This document shows, piece after piece, positions 8,977 through 16,655 of a stretch of 45,112 bases of DNA; within the stretch, counting starts at the first letter, position 1; the number at the start of each line of letters is the position of its first letter. Made by a program: the position numbers and the translations under genes. This DNA is from a virus: positions 1 through 45,112 of the IMG/VR virus record IMGVR_UViG_3300027708_000119; one strand, written 5' to 3'. The notes beneath the pieces are model-generated. The model saw only the letters and a list, made by a program, of their open reading frames with translations, made no database searches and was not told the DNA's origin.

Positions 8977-9178
8977 ATTTTTCTATTCTTTCTACCTCAC
9001 GGTTGATATACCACATAGCTTTCTTTAAATCTTCTAGTTGCTTACCTTTTAATGCAGCACGCCAAATATATTTAATAGCATTACCAAGATTAAAGTTCAT
9101 ATGCTCCGTAACTTGTATGCACTCTATACCCGATGGGTGGTCAGTGTAATGAACTGGGTTATTAACTGGGTCTTTCAA
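8966..9178 (-). CDS. DUF3310 family protein (TTG start)
   Basis: 70 residues. The family pattern is clear: NPVHYTDHPSGIECI, then TEHMNFNLGNAIKYIWR, then EDLKKAMWYI. DUF3310 proteins are widespread in phages and are sometimes annotated as nucleotide kinases without proof. The start is TTG at 9178, supported by a strong AGGAGG 7 nt upstream. The protein is probably a compact helical domain whose conserved His/Glu/Arg residues suggest nucleotide or pyrophosphate handling; this last point is inference. Confidence 0.85.
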   Translation of the reverse strand: MKDPVNNPVHYTDHPSGIECIQVTEHMNFNLGNAIKYIWRAALKGKQLEDLKKAMWYINREVERIEKYGR

Positions 9179-9190
9179 AATGGTGCCTCC

Positions 9191-9439
9191 TCAAAACTTT
9201 CCAGATCTATTAATTTCTTTTTCGAACGTAATTGTTTGAATGTCCACCCAGCTCTCCCATTTACGAGCACCCGTGCTTCTTCTCGCCTTGAGACCGTTCG
9301 CATCAACTCTTGGTTCTCGTCGTAAACTAGGTACAGGAGCATAATCAGTTAGTTTTCCAAATTCAGTTACAGTTGGCGGCAAAAATCTAAGCGCTTCTAA
9401 TACAATCTCGTCAAGGCGTAGATATTTTCTAGGTCTCGG
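9191..9439 (-). CDS. Unknown small basic protein (GTG start)
   Basis: 82 residues. GTG at 9439 is preferred over an upstream ATG because AAGGA lies 6 nt before it and it gives the short overlap (11 bp) typical of this operon. The protein has many Arg/Lys residues, a Pro-rich centre and a basic C-terminal half, consistent with nucleic-acid binding. No family was recognised. Confidence 0.6.
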   Translation of the reverse strand, partial: PRPRKYLRLDEIVLEALRFLPPTVTEFGKLTDYAPVPSLRREPRVDANGLKARRSTGARKWESWVDIQTITFEKEINRSGKF

Positions 9440-9635
9440 CACTTTTCTTCCTTCTTGGTTTAGCGGCAACAATACCTACCTCAGCTTCGGGTTCTTGGTT
9501 ACGAGCTTCTAACATGGCGTCTGCATACTCATAGGCTGTAAGTGAAGCTGATTCTGAATCTTCTCCTTTGTGCGCAAACACAATACCTAGCAAAGCAAAC
9601 ATCGCAAAGCAATCTCTCAAATCATTCTCGTTCAT
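9429..9635 (-). CDS. Small conserved phage protein, unknown function
   Basis: 68 residues: an acidic helical N-terminal part including TAYEYADAMLEARNQE (about 33-48) and a basic C-terminal tail (PRRKK). The YADAMLEAR segment recurs in small phage proteins near recombination nucleases. It starts in an ATGA junction with the nuclease gene, so the two are translationally coupled. Confidence 0.65.
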   Translation of the reverse strand: MNENDLRDCFAMFALLGIVFAHKGEDSESASLTAYEYADAMLEARNQEPEAEVGIVAAKPRRKKSAET

Positions 9636-10306
9636 CTATAACTGCCTTTCCCATTATGTTCACAACTTAGTACCTTACAAAAGCCTTTACAAGTAAAGTT
9701 TGGCTTTGGATTCCACACTCCTGTTTTATGGGCTGACTCAAGGCGGTTAGTTTCTTCTATCCAACGCATCCAAAAGAGCGGCGCATCTTCTGCCGAATAC
9801 TTAGCCTTAACAAAATCATCACATACAACAAATGCCAACCCTGCTTTTACTTTTTGTACTTGGGGGAAATGTTTAAATATTGCTAGAGCCATAAGCTCTA
9901 GTTGTTTAGTGTCGGCGTATTTACTAGACTTGCCTGTTTTGTAATCAATTACGTGGGCTGAGTCTTCATCAATAATTAACAAATCTGCAACACCTCTAAA
10001 CCAAACATTTTTATCAAAGAAATCACATGCCTCTAAATTCTTAGTCAAACCCATCCGATACTCAACTAGCTTTTCACCTTGTATATTTTCTAATACTTTA
10101 AGCACAGGCTCGATAAACTTATACTTAGCTGGAATTGGTGTACCCTGCCCAATATAATCCTCAGCAGCTTTATGCACTTCCTTACCAAACATAATAGCTT
10201 CTGTCTCAGGCTCTTGTATATCCTTGATTACCCTTAGATGGTAATATTTTCTAGGGCATTGTTGGAATAATCCAAGTGATGAGTACGACCAAGTTACAGG
10301 TTTCAT
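9632..10306 (-). CDS. RecB/Cas4-like PD-(D/E)XK exonuclease with Fe-S cysteines
   Basis: 224 residues. Nuclease motifs: H45 in GKEVHKAAE, D108 in RGVADLL, and D121-x-K123 in VIDYKTG, with the QLELMA helix (about 135-140) as motif IV. Four cysteines, C17 near the N-terminus and C206, C210 and C215 near the C-terminus, match the iron-sulphur cluster arrangement of Cas4 and AddB-type nucleases. It probably resects DNA ends for phage recombination or replication. No Cas genes or CRISPR array are nearby, so a CRISPR adaptation role is unsupported. Confidence 0.85.
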   Translation of the reverse strand: MKPVTWSYSSLGLFQQCPRKYYHLRVIKDIQEPETEAIMFGKEVHKAAEDYIGQGTPIPAKYKFIEPVLKVLENIQGEKLVEYRMGLTKNLEACDFFDKNVWFRGVADLLIIDEDSAHVIDYKTGKSSKYADTKQLELMALAIFKHFPQVQKVKAGLAFVVCDDFVKAKYSAEDAPLFWMRWIEETNRLESAHKTGVWNPKPNFTCKGFCKVLSCEHNGKGSYR

Positions 10307-10473
10307 TCTGATTTTTCTTTAGCTATCAAGCACAACAATCGGGCTTCAACCAATGCAGATTCGGCATATAGTTGGGCTTCTTTAAACTCTCTACTTAACA
10401 TACAGTCTTCAAACTTTTTAAGGTTCTTTCTTATGTCCAGTAAAAACTCAGCATAGTCTATCAGTGTTCCCAT
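10303..10473 (-). CDS. Small helical phage protein (56 aa), unknown function
   Basis: A short gene starting MGTLIDYAEFLL and ending LLCLIAKEKSE. It fits the operon exactly: its start overlaps the end of the gene before it by 13 bp and its stop is an ATGA junction with the nuclease start. It is predicted all-helical, with a hydrophobic heptad pattern. Without it there would be an unexplained gap of about 150 bp. Confidence 0.7.
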   Translation of the reverse strand: MGTLIDYAEFLLDIRKNLKKFEDCMLSREFKEAQLYAESALVEARLLCLIAKEKSE

Positions 10474-10700
10474 TCATCATCGTCCAAGTCAGCGTGTTCA
10501 AGTATTACTTTCTTTGCTCTTTCTAGTAGCCACACCATCAAAGCTGAATCACCCGTGCTAGATACTAATCGTTCTGCACCCATTTTAGTGTAGCCAATAA
10601 TAACAACGCACTCGTACTCACCAATATTGTTTTCTAATACGGTGTCGGCGTTGATATCTTCTGTTGTATCCCCAGTAAAAGGAAGAATTTTACCTGTCAT
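10461..10700 (-). CDS. Unknown acidic protein (79 aa)
   Basis: Strongly acidic, especially the C-terminus (ADLDDDEWEH). The middle (YECVVIIGYTKMGAERLVSS) suggests a small alpha/beta fold, followed by a helix. It is joined to the upstream gene by an ATGA overlap. No family was recognised; anti-host or DNA-mimic roles are possible for such acidic proteins but nothing shows it. Confidence 0.6.
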   Translation of the reverse strand: MTGKILPFTGDTTEDINADTVLENNIGEYECVVIIGYTKMGAERLVSSTGDSALMVWLLERAKKVILEHADLDDDEWEH

Positions 10701-10957
10701 TTTTTGCTCGCTTTCTTGGCGGTTGGTCTAGTGCGCTTAACAGCAGCTTTGCTACTTTCCTCGGGTCTAACTCGGTACTCATCAATTGCTGCGGTAAGCA
10801 TAGCAACAATCCCCCATTGTATGAGCGTTTCAAGTCCTTGTTTATTAAACCTAACTTGAGCATCGGCTGAGCCATCTTTGTTTTCCTTAATAATGTTTAT
10901 GCTAATACCACAAGAGTCTACGTCTTTGGTGGTTATCTTTTTTGGTTTTAATGCCAT
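10697..10957 (-). CDS. Small conserved phage protein with basic tail
   Basis: 86 residues. The domain around DVDSCGISINIIKENKDGSA and the following QGLETLIQWGIVAMLTAAI looks like a small alpha/beta unit found in many phages between polymerase and nuclease genes. The C-terminus (VKRTRPTAKKASKK) is highly basic and probably binds DNA. A perfect GAGGAG lies 6 nt before the ATG, inside the end of the preceding small gene. Confidence 0.65.
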   Translation of the reverse strand: MALKPKKITTKDVDSCGISINIIKENKDGSADAQVRFNKQGLETLIQWGIVAMLTAAIDEYRVRPEESSKAAVKRTRPTAKKASKK

Positions 10958-10960
10958 TTA

Positions 10961-11119
10961 TTACTCCTCAGTTATTAATTTAATAGCGGCATAAACTTGC
11001 CTAGTTGTTTTTAAAACATACTCAATATCGTTAGGGGTTAATTGCCCCATTAGCTGCATTATTTTCATAACCGCAACATCATTATCCAAAGCCTGTGGTT
11101 TAACTAATGTCTCAATCAT
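10961..11119 (-). CDS. Small helical phage protein (52 aa), unknown function
   Basis: The peptide begins MIETLVKPQALDND and ends KLITEE. It starts in an ATGA junction with the upstream gene, with AAAGG 9 nt before, and ends 3 bp before the next start. Helical and mildly acidic; no motif. Its exact fit to the gap is the main support. Confidence 0.7.
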   Translation of the reverse strand: MIETLVKPQALDNDVAVMKIMQLMGQLTPNDIEYVLKTTRQVYAAIKLITEE

Positions 11120-11301
11120 TTTCTAAACCTTTCCATATCTTTTGCCCAGTTATTTAATGTTTTATCAAACAAAGCCTTAAGCTCTTCTATTTCAGCTTGT
11201 TGCTGGCGTAGCATGGTGGCGGCTTGTTTCATATACTTATCGCAGTCATACTCCATAGTAAGGCTGGACATCAATTTATCAGCTAGTTCATTTGCGTTCA
11301 T
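11116..11301 (-). CDS. Small coiled-coil protein, unknown function
   Basis: 61 residues. AATMLRQQQAEIEELKALFD (about 27-46) is a clear coiled coil, common in short phage proteins near polymerases. ATGA junctions connect it to both neighbours. No enzymatic motif. Confidence 0.65.
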   Translation of the reverse strand: MNANELADKLMSSLTMEYDCDKYMKQAATMLRQQQAEIEELKALFDKTLNNWAKDMERFRK

Positions 11302-11630
11302 TGTTGCGCCTTTCTTATTGCCAATCTAACGCAATGTGTCATTACTGCAATAAAATTTGCGTTTGCTTCTTTGTCTGATATAGGAAAATATTTCCAAAGA
11401 ATCTCATATATTTCCTCATCTGTTAGTGTCTTTGCTGGTGGCAATCCCGAAAACAATGGGTAGCCATCAATTAATGGTTCGCCTGTTTCGGGGTCGTATT
11501 TAGGGTTTGCTGGATGGGTGTAGAGTGGAATAGGCTCTTTTGTTCCTTGATATTTCAAAGCAAAATTGCTACTAAACACTGTGCATCCCTCACCTTCAGG
11601 GTAAAAATGCGCTACTGGTTCATTATTCAT
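11298..11630 (-). CDS. Small phage protein with PVAH...PLYTHP pattern
   Basis: 110 residues from the ATG at 11630 (MNNEPVAHF), which overlaps the PolA stop as TAATG and has GGAG 7 nt upstream; an ATG two codons earlier is too close to that site. EPVAHFYPEG near the start and IPLYTHPAN around 35-43 recall a family of short phage and enterobacterial proteins of unknown function. The C-terminal part is helical. Confidence 0.65.
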   Translation of the reverse strand: MNNEPVAHFYPEGEGCTVFSSNFALKYQGTKEPIPLYTHPANPKYDPETGEPLIDGYPLFSGLPPAKTLTDEEIYEILWKYFPISDKEANANFIAVMTHCVRLAIRKAQQ

Positions 11631-13426
11631 TAACATTCTCCATAAGATTTACCAACACCTATTTCACAAGCAAGGGGTAGTGTTAACGCCCAGGACGGCC
11701 GATAGTTCATACACTCTTCTATATAAGCTAATGCCTCGTCTTGCTCTTCTTCCTTAACAACCGCCATTACCGCATCATGCACAGTCAAGGCGACTTTGTA
11801 TCTTTGGGCGATTTTAAGCATTTGTTCTCCAATAATGCATCGAGCCAACGCTTGGCATATATTCTCCACAACTTTCCCGCCGTAAATCTTGATTCGACCC
11901 CGTCTGCTTTTATAGGTATAACCTTCATCGTCTTCCTGTAAGTCTGCGTAGTTTAGGTAAAGTCCTGATGGCAATAAAAAACCTGTTTCCGTAACCGATA
12001 TTGCCTGCGGCTGATGCCCAACCGTTGTAGTTTTGCCTTGTCTGAGTGCGTCAAGGGCACTATTAGCTTCTTTCCATAAGAGAGGGATGTGAGGATAGGT
12101 TTGCCTATACACGGAGATGATTCGTGAAGCCTCCTCATCCGAAATTTCAACCCCAAAAGTTTTGAGTTGAATACCGAACTTTGTATGACCCATTCCATAA
12201 CCCGCACCGAGGATGGTCGTCTTGCCGACGAACCTTTCGCTCGTATCAATCTCCTTCTCAGCCTTGCCGTAGATAGCAGAAGCCATGATTTTATAGACAT
12301 CTTCTTTCCTTTCAAAGGCTGACACGAGGTCGTTCTGTCCCGACAGCCACGCCACTATCCTAGCCTCAATCTGAGAGGAGTCGGCGTCAATTAAAACATG
12401 CCCTTTAGGGGCGATAATAGAATCTTTAAGAAGGGATTTTCTTGGAAGGTTTTGAAGATTAAGTTTGTCGTCACCTCCCCAACGCCCAGTATGAGCAGCA
12501 TAATAACGAAGAGGCACAGGCATCTTGCCCCGTAGCGAGATATTAATAAATCTTTGGGTGCGGGTTTCTTCAAGAGTTGATTTAATGCCCAATCTAGCGG
12601 CAACAATAGTTTGAACCCTGAGGTCAGGGTGTTGAGATAGTTCTTTAAACTCTTCATCATTTTTAGCAAAAGCAAAAGTTACCTTCCCTGTGCGTGGGCT
12701 TTCTTTCATAGGGGGCTCAACCCCCATACTTATAAGAAGTTCAGCCAACTTATTGTTGGACATAAGAGTTTCTTTATTAGCAATGCATTGTTCTAGCAAT
12801 CGTTCTTTCTTAGCTTGTACTTGCATTAAATGTTGTTCAAGTAATGGTGTATCTAATCGCAGTACCGGCTCGGAGAACATCTTAGTGGTGAGGCTAATAA
12901 GTTGTAGTTCTGACTTAGAAAAACGCTGGACTAACACCATGAATAACTTATAGGTTAACTCCACATCATTCTTACAGTATCCACTATACGCAACGAGGTC
13001 GTTAGCAGAAAAATCTGTCCTTCTTTTGCCAAGTGCGTTAAGGACTTCTGTTCCCTTTGCTCCAAGACCGTATCGCTCCACCAATTTAGCAAGACTGTTT
13101 CCCACGTCGAGACCATCTGTTGCACGAGCCATTGCAAGTGTGTCAAGCCAAGCCATCGGTTTAATATCAAACCGCCAAGTAAGAATAGCCCCGTCAAACA
13201 TAGCGTTATGGGCAAGAGCAAAAGAGTTAGCCCAATCAAACCCATTAAGGAACGCAGAGATTTTGCTATCTGTTCCACTAAACCATACTGCATCGTTATC
13301 GTTCTCCTTTACTGAAACACCTATTACTTCAAACATATCCGAACGGACATATTCTTCTGTCGTTAATTTAGTGAGACTAAAACCTCTGTCGTAGTAAGTC
13401 TCAAAGTCTATCGTCAATATGTTCAT
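11630..13426 (-). CDS. polA: Family A DNA polymerase with 3'-5' exonuclease (Leu at 762-equivalent)
   Basis: 598 residues, the Klenow-like part without a 5' nuclease. Exonuclease motifs: DFET (D7, E9), AHNAMFD (N74, D78), YCKND (D154). Polymerase motifs: A, DSSQIE (D349, E354); B, RFVGKTTILGAGYG (R398, K402, L406, Y410); C, VHD (H550, D551). All catalytic residues are present, so it should be a proofreading replicative polymerase. The residue matching E. coli Pol I Phe762 is Leu406. It is joined by ATGA/TAATG overlaps to both neighbours. Confidence 0.95.
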   Translation of the reverse strand: MNILTIDFETYYDRGFSLTKLTTEEYVRSDMFEVIGVSVKENDNDAVWFSGTDSKISAFLNGFDWANSFALAHNAMFDGAILTWRFDIKPMAWLDTLAMARATDGLDVGNSLAKLVERYGLGAKGTEVLNALGKRRTDFSANDLVAYSGYCKNDVELTYKLFMVLVQRFSKSELQLISLTTKMFSEPVLRLDTPLLEQHLMQVQAKKERLLEQCIANKETLMSNNKLAELLISMGVEPPMKESPRTGKVTFAFAKNDEEFKELSQHPDLRVQTIVAARLGIKSTLEETRTQRFINISLRGKMPVPLRYYAAHTGRWGGDDKLNLQNLPRKSLLKDSIIAPKGHVLIDADSSQIEARIVAWLSGQNDLVSAFERKEDVYKIMASAIYGKAEKEIDTSERFVGKTTILGAGYGMGHTKFGIQLKTFGVEISDEEASRIISVYRQTYPHIPLLWKEANSALDALRQGKTTTVGHQPQAISVTETGFLLPSGLYLNYADLQEDDEGYTYKSRRGRIKIYGGKVVENICQALARCIIGEQMLKIAQRYKVALTVHDAVMAVVKEEEQDEALAYIEECMNYRPSWALTLPLACEIGVGKSYGEC

Positions 13427-13875
13427 TGGTAATTAAATAGTCTTCCGAAGAGTGTTTTAGGGCTTTCTTTAACTTCTTGTTTTAAGGCTTTAAGGTGTGC
13501 ATCAATATGAGTTTTCATCAATTCAGTCTGCAACGACTCTCTATTTTCCCAGCTTGTTACTGCGCCGTTATTCGACACCGTATATGCTCCTTGGGTCGCT
13601 CCAGCCGAAGATATACCTTTCGCCCGATATTGATTGATTACGTCCTCCAAACTCGACTTTTTTGGGTCAATAAGTTCCTCCATAACCTTTTCAGTAAACT
13701 GTTGCTGAAGTAACGCATTTCTAGCTTTTTTATATTCTTCCAAATCTTCGGGGGGTAGCACTCCTTCATAAGACCTGACTAAGCTATCCCATTTACCAAC
13801 AACCCCTTCTTCAATAACAAACTCCTCGGGGTGAGTTTCCATCCGTTCTAATAAAATTTTTACGCCATCATTCAT
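13423..13875 (-). CDS. Unknown acidic helical phage protein
   Basis: 150 residues upstream of PolA with an ATGA junction to it. The first 100 residues are acidic and helical; the remainder contains NGAVTSWENRESLQTELMKT and a basic end. An AAAAGGA site precedes the ATG. The tight coupling suggests a polymerase accessory role, which is inference only. Confidence 0.6.
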   Translation of the reverse strand: MNDGVKILLERMETHPEEFVIEEGVVGKWDSLVRSYEGVLPPEDLEEYKKARNALLQQQFTEKVMEELIDPKKSSLEDVINQYRAKGISSAGATQGAYTVSNNGAVTSWENRESLQTELMKTHIDAHLKALKQEVKESPKTLFGRLFNYQ

Positions 13876-13924
13876 ATTTTTTCCTTTTGGGGCTAACTCG
13901 TAGTTGTAGGGAACTGGTCATAAA

Positions 13925-14239
13925 TCAGCAGCGTCCGTCGTCATCATCGTCAAGCGGATCAAAATAAGATTCAAAGAAAGAAATATTTTCTTCATTCGCA
14001 ACAAACGCATGACCCCCCGCAGTCATTATGTTTTTTAGTTCTCGTTGTTGTAGTGCGGTAGGTTTGTTGTCGCCAGCTTTACATTCGATAGCAACGAACT
14101 GCCCACGAAAACACGCTATAATATCAGGCACACCTGAGCGACCATAGCCGTGCGTAGCGGGAAAGAAGTAATAGACACTATGCTTCTTTAGTATCTTAAC
14201 TATCTTATCTTTAACTTTAGATTCGGGTGTTGTAGCCAT
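13925..14239 (-). CDS. VRR-NUC / PD-(D/E)XK nuclease
   Basis: 104 residues beginning MATTPESKVKDK. The nuclease core is GVPDIIACFRGQFVAIECKAG (about 37-57), giving D in PD and E-x-K in IECK, preceded by an HGYGRSG loop. This is the VRR-NUC pattern of small phage structure-specific nucleases, possibly acting on branched DNA. The ATG lies about 7 nt after a TATACT box, so if that is the promoter the message is nearly leaderless. The C-terminus is a run of Asp. Confidence 0.85.
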   Translation of the reverse strand: MATTPESKVKDKIVKILKKHSVYYFFPATHGYGRSGVPDIIACFRGQFVAIECKAGDNKPTALQQRELKNIMTAGGHAFVANEENISFFESYFDPLDDDDDGRC

Positions 14240-14245
14240 TGACAA

Positions 14246-14267
14246 AGTATAACACAACCAGTGTCAA
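14246..14267 (-). promoter_or_regulatory. Promoter-like remnant before the VRR-NUC gene
   Basis: Minus strand TTGACA (14262-14267) and TGTGTTATACT (TATACT at 14246-14251) resemble the promoters at 22346 and 23221, but only 10 bp separate the boxes instead of 17. A poorer -35, TTGCAT, lies 16 bp upstream of TATACT. It is active, if at all, as an extended -10 promoter. Confidence 0.4.
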
Positions 14268-14302
14268 ATGCAATAAATATTTATAGGGATAAACCCGAGG
14301 GT

Positions 14303-14332
14303 GGACAAACTTAGGTCTAGCTAAGAATGTCC
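14303..14332. repeat. 30-bp interrupted palindrome, copy 1 (A-type)
   Basis: Arms GGACAAACTTAG and CTAAGAATGTCC around a 6-nt spacer GTCTAG. Identical to copy 5. It lies 64 nt upstream of the VRR-NUC start, beyond the promoter remnant, next to a terminator. Confidence 0.9.
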
Positions 14333-14334
14333 AA

Positions 14335-14358
14335 TAAAAAAGCCACCCAAAGGTGGCT
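14335..14358 (-). terminator. Leftward rho-independent terminator
   Basis: AGCCACC (14341-14347) and GGTGGCT (14352-14358) with a CAAA loop. The A run at 14335-14340 is the U tract on the minus strand. It ends the transcript carrying the 15396 and 16299 genes. Confidence 0.8.
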
Positions 14359-14360
14359 TA

Positions 14361-14523
14361 GTAATGCTAAGGAGATTGAATATGAACACATATTCCTAGG
14401 TTAAGCAGATTACGCCCTAGTGCGTTAATGTCCTTACTGCAACCTTATCACATCTGCCATATGGTTTTGGTTAGGCTCACGAAAGGAACATTGTATGAAA
14501 CAATGTTAACTGTATTATACTAG
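14361..14523. other. Intergenic stretch without a recognised gene
   Basis: It holds an 8-bp inverted repeat AACATTGT/ACAATGTT (14487-14507) and, on the plus strand, two very short frames each behind a ribosome-like site: 5 codons from 14382 (AAGGAG upstream) and 4 codons from 14495 (AAGGA upstream). No tRNA fold or longer frame was seen. Confidence 0.5.
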
Positions 14524-15396
14524 CTATTGAACTACATAGCAATAATCATCGTTGAACTTACATCCAATAGTCATAATGGGTTCGCCGTGACTTAAAACTT
14601 TAAACATAGCGTATTTAGTTTGTATGTTATCAGGCAAGTCGGTATATGACCCATACTTTGTTACCGCATCTGTTGCAAAGTCATACACACTTAACCCACC
14701 CATAGGGTTTGTCTTGATACCATAGCCTATACCTGATTTAACCATATGACGCAGAGCAGAAATATGTTCAAACTGTTCACACTTTTTATCATGTGCGTCT
14801 AGGTTTTTAATGCTAATCGGGCGGACAGGCATCATGGCATACTTGTCCCCACGCAGTCTTGCTTTATATGCTTCCATAGCATAGAACGCTAATTCAGAGT
14901 TCTGGTCAAATTCCCAACGAATAGTATTTTCTCCCTGACTATGGTGCGAGTTTATGTTTTCTGAAATTTGATTCTTTATCTGGGTTTTGAGTTCATCATC
15001 TGCTCTAGCAACGAATGATTGTTTCACAGCACGAAGAGCAACCTTGATATCAGCACTCGTCGTGGTATTCCGCCCACCCCTAAACTTTACGATACGAAAG
15101 CTATTGACGAAGTATGCCTTCTCGGTAGAGCCGTTCCTGTATCTGTCAGTTATACCAATCTCACCTAACTTCTCGCCATTCTCGTATACTTTAATAGCAT
15201 AAATTTCGGGGCGGGTTTCAATTTCATTCGTTTCTTTATTTCGGTAGTGGTAATTCATTACGCATTTGTCCGTTACAATAAACTCGCAAGTCGGCTTTGC
15301 CATAGCGACCTTAATCAAGAACTCCTCTAGGTTAGGGGTGTACTCAACAGTATGTCGCCACTCGGCTTTTACTTTATCTTTATTAACTGCAATCAT
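14524..15396 (-). CDS. Unknown phage protein (290 aa)
   Basis: A mixed alpha/beta protein of 290 residues, starting MIAVNKDK. Features: a basic segment KFRGGRNTTTSADIKVALRAVKQSF (about 104-128, quoted in part: RGGRNTTTSADIK), which could bind nucleic acid, and a C-terminal beta-rich region. No family was recognised. It is the last gene of the unit starting at element copy 2, following the DUF3150-like gene by 9 bp, so it is probably part of the MoxR/VWA-associated set. Confidence 0.6.
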   Translation of the reverse strand: MIAVNKDKVKAEWRHTVEYTPNLEEFLIKVAMAKPTCEFIVTDKCVMNYHYRNKETNEIETRPEIYAIKVYENGEKLGEIGITDRYRNGSTEKAYFVNSFRIVKFRGGRNTTTSADIKVALRAVKQSFVARADDELKTQIKNQISENINSHHSQGENTIRWEFDQNSELAFYAMEAYKARLRGDKYAMMPVRPISIKNLDAHDKKCEQFEHISALRHMVKSGIGYGIKTNPMGGLSVYDFATDAVTKYGSYTDLPDNIQTKYAMFKVLSHGEPIMTIGCKFNDDYCYVVQ

Positions 15397-15405
15397 AACT
15401 TCTCC

Positions 15406-16299
15406 TTAAAATGTAAACTTGGACAAAATGTCGTCGATCTTCTGCTTAACTGCTACTCTAGCAATGTGGTTTTCTCGTAGGTCGTCGGCATCGTGATTCA
15501 TAATAGCCGTTGCCAATTCTCTGCGTGCTAACTCCATATTAGAATCGCCTGTGAGATTAAAGTGTTTCAGGAGATCTACTAACTCCACAGCATTCTCTAC
15601 TAAGGAGTCTCTAAATATGCGGGACTTATAAGACTTGCTACCATCTTCCTCGTCGATTACATCAACAGTCAGTCGCTCACTCATACGCATAAGGCAATCG
15701 TGCAATCTATCCCACGCATCTTTCATTGCATTGTTAAGCCTGTCGGTGTATGCCTTCTCACAGTTAGCCATCAGTTCAGCCTTAGCCTCTTCGCCAATAT
15801 CAATCCTAAAGTCCCCCGCCATAGGGACAGGCAAGTAGTTGACCGAGAACTTAAACTTTTTAGCAATGGTGTCGGCTTCGGGATACTCGGTGCGGTCAAA
15901 CAAATCACCTAACTGAAAAGCTGCGGCACTTACTAGGTTAGGGTAAGCTATGATGAACTTGTCCACCAATGCCTGATAGTTAGTCTCAAGCGTCGTAAGG
16001 TTCTGCTTATAGGTCATGAAGTTCCCCATTGGCAGTAGTCGTAGCCCGTTGTCAGACCAAGGTAATGTTTGAGAAAGATGCCATGCCCTTGCGTTTGCCG
16101 CATACTTTGTTATGGTATCTAAGAACCCTGTGCCTGCTAATAAGTTCTTGTTATAGTTACCCGCCCTAGTCTTTGTGCCTTTACCCACATCAACTTCGGT
16201 TGATACTTTCTTATCCAATTTTCTAGCAGTCCATGAACTGATAGATAGCTCTACTAACATAGCTGATGATGCGATTGAAATACTATTATCTTGTTGCAT
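15406..16299 (-). CDS. DUF3150-like protein of the MoxR/VWA cluster
   Basis: 297 residues. The N-terminal SISSWTARKLDKKVSTEV and the later KYAANARAWHLSQTLPW resemble DUF3150 proteins (phage and plasmid proteins encoded beside CobS/MoxR-like ATPases and CobT/VWA proteins). The long helical middle (about 95-245) may form a coiled-coil platform. Position two genes after the VWA gene supports this reading. It starts 20 nt after element copy 2, with AAAGGA before the ATG. Confidence 0.6.
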   Translation of the reverse strand: MQQDNSISIASSAMLVELSISSWTARKLDKKVSTEVDVGKGTKTRAGNYNKNLLAGTGFLDTITKYAANARAWHLSQTLPWSDNGLRLLPMGNFMTYKQNLTTLETNYQALVDKFIIAYPNLVSAAAFQLGDLFDRTEYPEADTIAKKFKFSVNYLPVPMAGDFRIDIGEEAKAELMANCEKAYTDRLNNAMKDAWDRLHDCLMRMSERLTVDVIDEEDGSKSYKSRIFRDSLVENAVELVDLLKHFNLTGDSNMELARRELATAIMNHDADDLRENHIARVAVKQKIDDILSKFTF

Positions 16300-16319
16300 A
16301 TAATTTCCTTTATAGTGTT

Positions 16320-16349
16320 GGACAAACTTAGGCGAACCTAAGAATGTCC
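16320..16349. repeat. 30-bp interrupted palindrome, copy 2 (A-type)
   Basis: GGACAAACTTAG, spacer GCGAAC, CTAAGAATGTCC. In minus-strand RNA the centre becomes CUUAGG-UUCG-CCUAAG, a stable UUCG tetraloop. It lies 20 nt before the ATG at 16299. Confidence 0.9.
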
Positions 16350-16355
16350 ATTGAT

Positions 16356-16655
16356 TTAATTCTCAAAAAAGTTTAAGCCTTTGGCACAAGCTATTGCCTC
16401 AGCTTTGGTTAAATAATCCATTACTGCACTTGATTCATACTTCTGTCTTTCTTCGTTCCAATACTGTGGTGCGTTGCTTCTTCCTACTGCTTTGTGCTGA
16501 TAAACTGCTTTGTAATCAAATTGGTTGAGCGAATACCTATGCCCAACATGAACCTTAATCACGCACCAATTCCTAGCATAGGGGAGATCTTTAGCGTGTT
16601 TGCCTTCGTTTTCCCCCGCCTTGCGTTGCCACCAAGGTTTCTTCTCACTCCACAT
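16356..16655 (-). CDS. Unknown small basic aromatic protein
   Basis: 99 residues rich in Trp, Tyr, His and Lys (MWSEKKPWWQRK at the start). It overlaps the end of the metallopeptidase-VWA gene by 11 bp, so it is co-translated with it. The TKAEAIACAKGLNFF end looks like a helix. No family was recognised. Confidence 0.6.
   Translation of the reverse strand: MWSEKKPWWQRKAGENEGKHAKDLPYARNWCVIKVHVGHRYSLNQFDYKAVYQHKAVGRSNAPQYWNEERQKYESSAVMDYLTKAEAIACAKGLNFFEN

Noticed and set aside
9632-10306. CRISPR-associated Cas4 proper
   Set aside because: Similar motifs but no Cas1, Cas2 or array nearby; a phage recombination nuclease is the simpler reading.
13925-14523. tRNA gene or integration site near the VRR-NUC gene
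   Set aside because: No cloverleaf or CCA-ended acceptor stem could be built and no integrase is present.
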